Source: SFTH01 sp963643985
GTDB lineage: Bacteria; Bacillota; Clostridia; Christensenellales; Aristaeellaceae
Assembly: GCA_963643985.1 (NCBI GenBank)
Contig: CAVINP010000099.1
Location: 1 to 6,975 of the forward strand
Length of the DNA stretch: 6,975 bases
Reading direction: 5' to 3'
Shown: one piece after another, positions 1-5,072 of the stretch
How positions within the stretch are numbered: position 1 is the stretch's first letter
How the letters are laid out: every line of letters starts with the position of its first letter
Notes under the pieces: model-generated
What the model saw: only the letters and a program-made list of their open reading frames with translations
Databases searched by the model: none
What the model was told of the DNA's origin: nothing
Program-made: the position numbers and the translations under genes

Positions 1-92
1 GATTAGCGGATAGTGATCAGCTGAATTGCGAAGGTTACAAAGTTCACCAATCCCATACACTATTTGACCGGTCACCGGTAACCGGCAACTCC
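1..92. other. Intergenic linker with overlapping CCGGT palindromes
   Basis: This gene-free stretch lies just downstream of the minus-strand carboxypeptidase gene. It holds two overlapping odd palindromes, CCGGTCACCGG (68-78) and CCGGTAACCGG (75-85). It also holds TAGTGATCAGCTGAAT (11-26), which matches TAGTGGTCAGTTGAAT at 3763-3778 in 14 of 16 positions. No T-run follows the palindromes on the minus strand, so they are not a standard intrinsic terminator. The stretch reads like degenerate low-complexity intergenic repeat DNA. Whether a gene lies beyond the left edge cannot be seen. Confidence 0.45.
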
Positions 93-785
93 TCAGCAAT
101 ACTTCTCCACAAACTCCTCCAGCGTGATGTTCTCTTCACGGATGCGCGTGGCGGCCTCGACGCCGACATAGCGGTAGTGCCACGGCTCGTAGGAGATGCC
201 GGTCACGTCCGCCTTGTTTGCGGGATAGCGCTGTATGAAGCCGTACTCGTGCGCGTGCGCACACAGCCAGGCATACTGCGGCGTGCTCTCAAAGCCGTCA
301 TTGGTCTCGCACGTCACGTCAAAGGCCAGCCCCGTCTGGTGCTCGCTCGCGCCGGGCTGCTGCGCCTTGCCGGCCTCGCTTGTGGCGTATATCTCCTGCT
401 GGCGCTGATAGTCGCGGTAGCCGGAGGTCACGATGAAGCCGTTGACGTCATCCGCCTCCGCCGCGGCAAACATGCGCTGCATCGGCTCGTAGCACTCGCG
501 GGCGAGGTAAATGTTCGAGCTTGCCAGGCGGAAGGAGTGCCGCTGCTCATAGAGATTGACCAGTCCCTCCGGCACATAGTCCGCCGAGAGCGTGTGATTG
601 TCGTTCACCAGCAGTATTTCGGCCCTGTATTTGGTCGAATTGATGCCCATCTGCCGGCCCAGGAAGTAGCTCAGCCCCAGCAGCAGCACCACAGCCGCGC
701 AGCAGAGGCTCAGGCCGCGCTTTGTCAGCCGCAGCACATAGCGGGATTTTTTCCCTGATTTCGTGTTCTTCATATCGTAATACAT
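93..785 (-). CDS. Membrane-anchored D-alanyl-D-alanine carboxypeptidase, VanY/M15B family
   Basis: Predicted zinc D,D-carboxypeptidase of 230 aa that trims the terminal D-Ala from peptidoglycan stem peptides outside the membrane. A basic N-terminus is followed by one hydrophobic segment (about residues 24-43) and then an extracellular catalytic domain. The M15B signatures are clear: SGYR (121-124) followed by a Gln-rich helix, SEHQTGLAFDV (147-157) giving zinc ligands His149 and Asp156, and EPWHYRYVG (200-208) giving catalytic Glu200 and ligand His203. The length suits a single-domain VanY-like enzyme and the site looks intact. The start is uncertain: the ATG at 785 and the in-frame ATG at 773 both lack a good Shine-Dalgarno sequence. 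It lies 190 bp downstream of the membrane-protein gene, across a palindromic element, so it may have its own promoter. No vanHAX-like genes are nearby, so a housekeeping wall role is more likely than glycopeptide resistance. An L,D- or D,D-endopeptidase activity cannot be excluded. Confidence 0.9.
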   Translation of the reverse strand: MYYDMKNTKSGKKSRYVLRLTKRGLSLCCAAVVLLLGLSYFLGRQMGINSTKYRAEILLVNDNHTLSADYVPEGLVNLYEQRHSFRLASSNIYLARECYEPMQRMFAAAEADDVNGFIVTSGYRDYQRQQEIYATSEAGKAQQPGASEHQTGLAFDVTCETNDGFESTPQYAWLCAHAHEYGFIQRYPANKADVTGISYEPWHYRYVGVEAATRIREENITLEEFVEKYC

Positions 786-845
786 TGACAGTCCAAAGAA
801 AACTATGCTATAAAAACGACAGGAAGGGATGACGCTTCTGCTTTT

Positions 846-964
846 GGTTCTTCACGTTTCGCGGGAGATGGGGCAACCAACCCCTCAGCCTCGCCGGTGC
901 CGAGCTCGAATCTTTGATTCGAGAGCGGCACCGTGAGCGGTGGAGGGGTTCAAACGTTAAGACC
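846..964. repeat. Interrupted inverted-repeat element between two minus-strand genes
   Basis: Four nested sets of arms share one centre. The innermost is CTCGAATC (905-912) with GATTCGAG (916-923) around a TTT loop. Next is CGGTGCCG (895-902) with CGGCACCG (926-933), then AACCCCTC (879-886) with GAGGGGTT (943-950). The outer imperfect arms are 846-859 and 952-964, differing by one mismatch and one indel. Transcribed RNA could fold into a long interrupted hairpin. No U-run follows on either strand, so it is not a canonical terminator. It resembles the small palindromic repeats (MITE/REP-like) scattered between genes in gut Firmicutes. It could also act as an RNA-processing or attenuation structure between the genes. 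The arms are read directly from the sequence; the repeat-family assignment is inference. Confidence 0.6.
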
Positions 965-975
965 GGCATACCATC

Positions 976-1926
976 CTATCGTTTTTTTGTCAACAGTGCG
1001 GGTTTTATGTTGATTGCCACAGATATGACACAAAGTACATACGCAGCATAGGCCGGAAGATTCAGCCAAGTGCAGGCCGTCGCGCCGATGAGCAGCAGTG
1101 TGCCGCAGCACAGCCGGAGCGTCGGCGTGAGAAATACGGCGAAGGTACACAGCAGGGGGATCAGGCTTTGAATCTCTCCCGGCTGCCACACGATCAGTGC
1201 CGCGCTGAACGTCACCGCGATCAGGTTAAACTGCCGCGCTTCGTCCGCCGTGCGCCTGCAGGGTGTGCGCCCCAGCCGCCAGAGCATGCCGCCGGCCAGT
1301 GCAAGCGGCAATTCAAATCCCTTCCTATTATATAGGAAGAAACCCGCACAGACGGACGGATACAGCAGGCTCTGCAGCGCCGCCTTCGGGAAATAGCCCA
1401 GGTTTCGCGGCAGCAGGTCGACACACTGCGGATGCGTCCGCAGCAGTGAGAAGAGCAGCGCAAACAGCGCCCCGGCCGTTATGAACAGCGCGAACAGCAT
1501 CTCCCGGCCCGTCAGCGCGCCGCCCACCGTCAGCAGTGCCGATATCGCCGCCATGAGCGGCGCATCGATCGTCCCGCCCAGCGCGTAGCTGCGTTCCTCG
1601 AACATTCCTTCGATGTTGAATGCAAAGCCCGCGAGTATGGCGAGGTACATTTTTCCCCACTGCCCCGTGAACAGGCATATGAGCGACACGATCAGCGTCG
1701 AGAGCAGTATCATCGACAGCCCGCCGAAGAAACGCCTGTCCACGCGCCGCCGTGCGGGTTCACGCGTGGCGGCATTGCGGAAGGCCTCCGCCGCGCAGCC
1801 CGAAAGCAGCGCGATCGCAAGGTAGGCCATCATGATTTTTGAGACAAATTCCGGCATGAATACGCAGCCGAGCGCCATGGAAGCCGGAAATAATGCGCTC
1901 GCCGGACGAATTAGCCATTTTTTCAA
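976..1926 (-). CDS. Polytopic membrane protein of unknown function
   Basis: I do not recognise this 316-aa protein. It is strongly hydrophobic, with roughly nine or ten likely membrane segments. The clearest are at about 8-27, 30-46, 69-88, 92-106, 122-138, 143-162, 185-199, 231-247, 253-270, 272-287 and 292-308. A basic loop (about 50-66, rich in Arg) follows the first segments, and a second charged loop (217-232) precedes the C-terminal set; the tail is LLTKKR. I see no transporter, permease or enzyme motif. The start is TTG: a GAGGTGA ribosome binding site sits 4 nt upstream, and the nearest upstream ATG is followed after one codon by TGA. The gene lies 92 bp after walJ and 190 bp before the carboxypeptidase gene on the same strand. 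A short AT-rich hairpin patch (1322-1338) with rare codons lies inside. An envelope or transport role is possible but not shown. Confidence 0.72.
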   Translation of the reverse strand: MKKWLIRPASALFPASMALGCVFMPEFVSKIMMAYLAIALLSGCAAEAFRNAATREPARRRVDRRFFGGLSMILLSTLIVSLICLFTGQWGKMYLAILAGFAFNIEGMFEERSYALGGTIDAPLMAAISALLTVGGALTGREMLFALFITAGALFALLFSLLRTHPQCVDLLPRNLGYFPKAALQSLLYPSVCAGFFLYNRKGFELPLALAGGMLWRLGRTPCRRTADEARQFNLIAVTFSAALIVWQPGEIQSLIPLLCTFAVFLTPTLRLCCGTLLLIGATACTWLNLPAYAAYVLCVISVAINIKPALLTKKR

Positions 1927-1930
1927 TGAA

Positions 1931-1937
1931 TCACCTC
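1931..1937 (-). promoter_or_regulatory. Ribosome binding site fixing a TTG start
   Basis: GAGGTGA on the minus strand lies 4 nt before TTG at 1926. The ATG that overlaps it upstream (1939) reads ATG-AGG-TGA and cannot be the start, so the site supports TTG initiation of the membrane-protein gene. Confidence 0.65.
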
Positions 1938-2018
1938 ATGTGGGAGTTATCATATACCGGTTCAATAGTGAATGGCTTGCGCTTCGACCTGCCGATACCC
2001 CCTTCACCATCCAACCGG

Positions 2019-2828
2019 TCAATAGCTGCTTATCGCAAACATTCCCGTCGTTTCGTCGCGCCTGGCGACATCCACGCGCACATCCTCCCCCGGCCTGATG
2101 CCCGCGTCCAGCAGTATCCCCTGCGTGCACTTGAGCGCCAGCTCCGGAAAGTTGTTTTCCTTGCTCAGATGGCCCAGTATGATCTGCTTGGCGCCCGCCT
2201 CGACCAGATCCACCGCGCACCTGCCCGCGTCGTCGTTGCACAGATGGCCGTGCGCGGAAGCGATGCGCCGCTTCAGTTCATAGGGATAGCTGCCCGTTTC
2301 AAGCATGTCCGGGTCATAGTTGGACTCCAGCAGCACCGCATCGCAGCCCAGTATGCTGTTCATCCAGCCCTTTTTGATCGCACCCAGGTCGGTCGCCACC
2401 GCAAAACGCGCCCCGCGGTGCTCAAAGCACAGCCCAATCGGCTCGTTCGCGTCGTGCGGCGTGGCAAAGGGCAGTATGTTCATATCGCCCAGATAAAAAT
2501 CCACCCCCGCCTCCATCACGCAGCAGTGGTGTTCCTGCACGGCCCCGATCTTGCCCTGCATGCCCACCCAGGTGCCGCGCGTGGCGTAGACCGGCACGTG
2601 CAGCCTGCGCGAGAGTATGCCTACGCCCTTGATGTGGTCGTTGTGCTCGTGTGTGGTCAGTATGGCCGTCAGAGAATCGGGATTGACGCCGATGCGCCTC
2701 AGTTCCGTCAGCACGCGCGTGCCCGACACCCCCGCGTCCACCAGCACATGCGTGTTGCCGCAGCCCACATAGATGGCATTGCCGCTCGATCCGCTGAAGA
2801 GCGGCGCAAATCGTATTTCTTCGCTCAA
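2019..2828 (-). CDS. walJ: WalJ/YycJ-family MBL-fold metallohydrolase
   Basis: Cytoplasmic metallo-beta-lactamase-fold hydrolase of 269 aa, the normal length for the WalJ/YycJ family (about 264 aa in Bacillus). The opening FSGSSGNAIYV (11-21) and the metal motif THEHNDH (59-65; His60, His62, Asp64, His65) are diagnostic. Further expected ligands are His125 (TPHDANEP), Asp147 (ATDLG) and His220 (LGHLSKENN). The family block ESNYDPDMLETGSYPYELKRRI (168-189) reads Tyr171 where Bacillus YycJ, from memory, has His (ESNHD). Nuclease-like activity and a link to WalRK wall control and to coordinating division with replication are proposed for the family, but the substrate here is unknown. The start is TTG at 2828, with AAAGGAG 8 nt upstream; no ATG start fits the N-terminal motif. 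It lies 21 bp after the radical SAM gene, so cotranscription is likely. No walR, walK, walH or walI gene is in the window. Confidence 0.93.
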   Translation of the reverse strand: MSEEIRFAPLFSGSSGNAIYVGCGNTHVLVDAGVSGTRVLTELRRIGVNPDSLTAILTTHEHNDHIKGVGILSRRLHVPVYATRGTWVGMQGKIGAVQEHHCCVMEAGVDFYLGDMNILPFATPHDANEPIGLCFEHRGARFAVATDLGAIKKGWMNSILGCDAVLLESNYDPDMLETGSYPYELKRRIASAHGHLCNDDAGRCAVDLVEAGAKQIILGHLSKENNFPELALKCTQGILLDAGIRPGEDVRVDVARRDETTGMFAISSY

Positions 2829-2836
2829 AAACAGCG

Positions 2837-2843
2837 CTCCTTT
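2837..2843 (-). promoter_or_regulatory. Ribosome binding site for the TTG-initiated walJ
   Basis: AAAGGAG on the minus strand lies 8 nt upstream of the TTG at 2828. It sits inside the 21-bp gap after the radical SAM gene, which fits translation from a shared mRNA. Confidence 0.65.
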
Positions 2844-2849
2844 GCCCCC

Positions 2850-3728
2850 TCACACGCCCGTGAGGTCAAATTTCGGTATGTATTTCTCGTCCGAAGACGA
2901 CAGTTCCTGTATAAAGCCGTCATCCGGACCGATTTCCATGAGATGATCGGCCACCTTGTCGTATTCCTCCTGCGTCAGCCGCCGCCCCAGTTCGTCCACG
3001 CCGTAGGCCTCGCCGAAGGGCAGGTACTGCGCCATGAGGCTCACCCACGCGCCCGGCAGCTCTTCCTTTATATAGTCGAGTATTTCGATGGACTCGTCCG
3101 CGCGTCCGGGCAGTATCAGATGGCGTATGATGACGCCTTTTCGGATGATGCCGTCCGCATCCAGCTCCACAGGGCCCGTCTGACGCAGCATTTCCCTGAT
3201 GGCGGGCGCCGCATAGTCGAAATAGTCGGCCGCACGCGAATATTTTTGCGCGGAGTCCCTGCGGATGTACTTCAGGTCCGGCAGATACACCTGCACGCGT
3301 CCCTCGAAGCGCCTGAGCGTTTCAACCTTCTCATAGCCGCCGCTGTTCCAGACCACCGGCACGGGCAGACCGCCCTCCAGCGAGTCGTATATGGCGTTGG
3401 CAAAGTGCGTGGGGTTGACCAGATTGATGTTGTGTACGCCCATGCCGATCAGTTTGAAGTAGATTTCCCGCAGATGCTCCGTGCTGACCGTCTTCCCGTA
3501 GCCGTTGTGGGACAGTTCAAAATTCTGGCAGAAGCAGCATTTGAGGCTGCAGCCCGAGAAAAACACCGCGCCCGAGCCTCTCTGACCCGATATCACGGGT
3601 TCCTCGTCGTAATGCGGGGCTGCGCGGGCAATCTTCGGCTCTGCGCCCATGCCGCAGACGCCCTTCCCCACCTCGCCGCGCAGCGCATTGCAGTTGCGCG
3701 GACAAAGATTGCAGATGAATTCGTTCAT
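2850..3728 (-). CDS. Radical SAM protein, PflX / COG1313 type
   Basis: Predicted [4Fe-4S] radical SAM enzyme of 292 aa, related to pyruvate formate-lyase activating enzymes. The radical SAM cluster motif CxxxCxxC is C60-SLK-C64-CF-C67, within GAVFFSGCSLKCCFCQNFEL. An N-terminal cysteine set (Cys6, Cys9, Cys13, Cys25; CNLCPRNC then GVCGMG) is typical of the PflX group and may hold a second metal centre. Conserved-looking barrel elements follow: NLVNPTH (102-108), VVWNSGGYE (125-133), VYLPDLKY (147-154), IRHLILPG (201-208) and QYLPFGEAY (234-242). I chose ATG 3728 because GGGAG lies 6 nt upstream; the ATG at 3749 would add seven residues but has no ribosome binding site. The C-terminus appears complete. 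No pyruvate formate-lyase or other glycyl-radical enzyme gene is adjacent, so the substrate is unknown. The gene is probably cotranscribed with walJ. Two parS sites lie 57-112 bp upstream of its start. Confidence 0.9.
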   Translation of the reverse strand: MNEFICNLCPRNCNALRGEVGKGVCGMGAEPKIARAAPHYDEEPVISGQRGSGAVFFSGCSLKCCFCQNFELSHNGYGKTVSTEHLREIYFKLIGMGVHNINLVNPTHFANAIYDSLEGGLPVPVVWNSGGYEKVETLRRFEGRVQVYLPDLKYIRRDSAQKYSRAADYFDYAAPAIREMLRQTGPVELDADGIIRKGVIIRHLILPGRADESIEILDYIKEELPGAWVSLMAQYLPFGEAYGVDELGRRLTQEEYDKVADHLMEIGPDDGFIQELSSSDEKYIPKFDLTGV

Positions 3729-3734
3729 ATTTAT

Positions 3735-3739
3735 CTCCC
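3735..3739 (-). promoter_or_regulatory. Ribosome binding site that selects the internal ATG of the radical SAM gene
   Basis: GGGAG, then ATAAAT, then ATG (3728) on the minus strand. The alternative upstream ATG at 3749 is preceded by a C-rich sequence without a Shine-Dalgarno match. The downstream start also places the family's N-terminal Cys motif at the usual position near residue 6. Confidence 0.6.
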
Positions 3740-3784
3740 GATGGTTCATGTGGGACGGAGGGTAGTGGTCAGTTGAATGATGAA

Positions 3785-3800
3785 TGTTTCACGTGAAACA
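3785..3800. other. parS: parS centromere site 1 (ParB/Spo0J binding)
   Basis: TGTTTCACGTGAAACA is a perfect 16-bp palindrome. It matches the bacterial parS consensus (Bacillus TGTTNCACGTGAAACA) at every fixed position. ParB (Spo0J) loads at such sites, spreads as a CTP-dependent clamp, and recruits SMC and works with Soj/ParA for origin segregation. The site lies in the gap between the phosphoesterase and radical SAM genes. Confidence 0.95.
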
Positions 3801-3824
3801 GTCCGTGATCAATGGCCGGTTGAA

Positions 3825-3840
3825 TGTTTCACGTGAAACA
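3825..3840. other. parS: parS centromere site 2
   Basis: A second identical perfect palindrome, TGTTTCACGTGAAACA, lies exactly 40 bp (start to start) from site 1. It ends 21 bp before the stop codon side of the phosphoesterase gene. The preceding TGAA is also shared, so 3781-3800 and 3821-3840 are a 20-bp exact direct repeat. Two intact parS in one intergenic gap is unusual. Confidence 0.95.
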
Positions 3841-3861
3841 ATGCAGCAGGCATGATCACTC

Positions 3862-4821
3862 TCAATCCTTCCCCAGCTCCGGCAGGCTTGTCATATCAAC
3901 CACCTTCACACATCGAAGCGTGATCAGCCACACCTCGCTCTGCGTGTTCAGCCGCAGCAGCGTGCCCTCACAGCCCAGACCCTGAGAGACCAGCAGCGGC
4001 AGTGTGTCCTCATAGTACCAGCCGGCCAAGGTTCGCCGCTCGTTCTCGGGCATGCTGCGCAGCGTCCGGCCGAAGGCACAAATCTGTCCGCCCAGCGTGT
4101 GCCCCGACAGCACCAGATCTGCCCACGGGCCGCCCTTTTGCGCCTCGGAGACCAGGATGCCCGAATAGGATGACGGATTGTGCGCCAGCGCGATCACGCA
4201 TTCATCCCCGCTGAAGTGCTCTCCCAGCTCGGAATAGGGCGTGAGCAGCTGCGAAGCATCGCTCAGACCCGCAATAATCAGCTTTTCGCCGTCCTTTTCG
4301 ATCTCCGCGCAGCCGTTTTCCAGCAGCGTGACGCCGCCTTGGGCCAGCGCCGCCTTCACGGACTCGCCTTCGCCGTCATGATCGCCGAGTACGGCAAATT
4401 TCCCCAGTGGTGCGTCAAAATCGGCTAGACCGCTCAGAAAAGTGTCGGCTTCGCCCTTTTCCGTGACGGACGAGGCTCCGTTGAGCACCTCCATCAGCCC
4501 GCGTGCCGCGTAATCGCCGCCCAGCAACAGTATATCGGGCTGCAGATCCTGCAACTGATTCATTATCCGTCTGCAGCGCGACGCGTCCCGTCTGTTTCGG
4601 ATGTCAATGTCGGAGATGAAGAGCAGCGTCGTGCCGTCAAAGCACTCGGGCAGATCGTCCGGATACACGTCCGCCGAGCAGAGATGTACGCTCGTGGCCT
4701 CAATGTGCATCACACCGACAAAGCCGCAGACGGTCAGAGCGCAGCAAAGCAGCACGATGAGCGCGATCCTGCGCTTCATCCTGCGCTTTTGCTGTTCCGC
4801 TTTCGTCAGGCGCTTGGGCAT
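3862..4821 (-). CDS. Membrane-anchored metallophosphoesterase (YkuE-like) with altered metal motifs
   Basis: Calcineurin-fold phosphoesterase of the YkuE/YaeI type, 319 aa. A very basic N-terminus (residues 1-19) precedes one membrane segment (about 19-38), and the catalytic domain is probably extracellular. The fold motifs are recognisable in order: FISDIDIRN (68-76), LLLGGDY (98-104), VLGDHD (144-149), ALAHNP (211-216), LVLSGHTLGGQ (236-246) and VSQGLG (278-283) with a following RL...EV strand. Three metal-site positions depart from the usual forms: SDxH is SDID (Asp73), GNHD is GDHD (Asp147) and GHTH is GHTL (Leu243). The reading frame is otherwise full length, so this is not simple decay. 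The protein may bind different metals, have weak activity or be non-catalytic. The ATG start has GGAGG 5 nt upstream. The gene is divergent from the DUF5711 gene, and parS sites flank it on both sides. Family confidence is high; activity is uncertain. Confidence 0.87.
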   Translation of the reverse strand: MPKRLTKAEQQKRRMKRRIALIVLLCCALTVCGFVGVMHIEATSVHLCSADVYPDDLPECFDGTTLLFISDIDIRNRRDASRCRRIMNQLQDLQPDILLLGGDYAARGLMEVLNGASSVTEKGEADTFLSGLADFDAPLGKFAVLGDHDGEGESVKAALAQGGVTLLENGCAEIEKDGEKLIIAGLSDASQLLTPYSELGEHFSGDECVIALAHNPSSYSGILVSEAQKGGPWADLVLSGHTLGGQICAFGRTLRSMPENERRTLAGWYYEDTLPLLVSQGLGCEGTLLRLNTQSEVWLITLRCVKVVDMTSLPELGKD

Positions 4822-4889
4822 GCGGGCCTCCGTTGTGAGTTACCAGAGACTAGTCACCGGTTTCTGGTTTGATTGTGAGAACAAACGAT

Positions 4890-4905
4890 TGTTCCACGTG
4901 AAACA
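4890..4905. other. parS: parS centromere site 3
   Basis: TGTTCCACGTGAAACA is identical to the classical Bacillus subtilis parS sequence. It differs from sites 1 and 2 at one base (position 5, C for T). It lies 69 bp upstream of the phosphoesterase start and about 100 bp upstream of the DUF5711 promoter -35, in the divergent gap. A regulatory effect on either gene is possible but not shown. Confidence 0.95.
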
Positions 4906-4988
4906 AACACGATCCAACCGGCATCTCCCCCGTCCTCCACTGTCGAATTATTGTTCGTTTTTATCTCCGTTTTGTTACAAGGCATGCG

Positions 4989-5017
4989 TTGAAGAATGCC
5001 TTCCTTTCCATTATAAT
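4989..5017 (+). promoter_or_regulatory. Sigma-A-type promoter of the DUF5711-cvpA unit
   Basis: TTGAAG (4989-4994), a 17-bp spacer, then TATAAT (5012-5017), a perfect -10 box. Transcription would begin near 5024, giving a leader of about 50 nt before the ATG at 5073. An inverted repeat (5008-5031) overlaps the -10 and start region, and a shorter one, GGCAT...ATGCC (4981-5000), overlaps the -35. Either could be an operator. Confidence 0.75.
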
Positions 5018-5031
5018 TATATTGATAATGG
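5008..5031. promoter_or_regulatory. Inverted repeat over the -10 box, possible operator
   Basis: CCATTAT (5008-5014) and ATAATGG (5025-5031) are perfect 7-bp arms separated by 10 bp, centred on the -10/start-site region. The placement would suit a repressor. The arms are AT-rich, so chance similarity is possible, and no regulator gene is in the window. Confidence 0.35.
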
Positions 5032-5072
5032 TATACAAGGCAGAAAAGCTTAATTTTGACGGAGGATGATCC

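Larger units (their letters stand above)
4822..5072. other. Divergent intergenic region with parS, promoter and AT-rich stretch
   Basis: These 251 bp separate the minus-strand phosphoesterase from the plus-strand DUF5711 gene. From left to right they hold the phosphoesterase ribosome binding site (GGAGG, 4827-4831), a TAGTCACCGGT fragment (4852-4862) resembling other linkers here, parS site 3 (4890-4905), an AT-rich stretch (about 4945-5060), the DUF5711 promoter and its GGAGG (5061-5065). No convincing sigma-A promoter for the phosphoesterase was found. No DnaA box was seen in the AT-rich part. Confidence 0.6.

Noticed and set aside
177..758. A 193-codon plus-strand open frame opposite the carboxypeptidase gene.
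   Set aside because: The opposite strand encodes a complete M15B enzyme with intact catalytic residues; this frame is its shadow.
93..785. VanY-like gene as part of a vancomycin-resistance cluster.
   Set aside because: No vanH, vanA-type ligase, vanX, vanR or vanS gene lies nearby, and single M15B carboxypeptidases are common housekeeping genes.
1893..3776. A 627-codon open frame on the plus strand, antisense to the radical SAM, walJ and part of the membrane-protein gene.
   Set aside because: It is opposite three genes with clear families or coding structure, has no recognisable motif, is His/Arg/Val/Ala-rich as expected for a mirror frame in GC-rich DNA, and lacks a fitting ribosome binding site.
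4870..4930. A minus-strand promoter (TTGGAT, 18 bp, AACAAT) for the phosphoesterase overlapping parS site 3.
   Set aside because: Both boxes are weak matches and the region has several equally weak alternatives, so it was not annotated.
4601..5053. A 150-codon plus-strand open frame running through the divergent intergenic region and parS site 3.
   Set aside because: Its first half mirrors the phosphoesterase gene and its second half crosses a parS site and a promoter; the protein has no coherent domain.
4940..5060. AT-rich stretch as the replication origin or unwinding element.
   Set aside because: No DnaA-box (TTATNCACA-like) sequences were seen, and the AT-richness is explained by a promoter.
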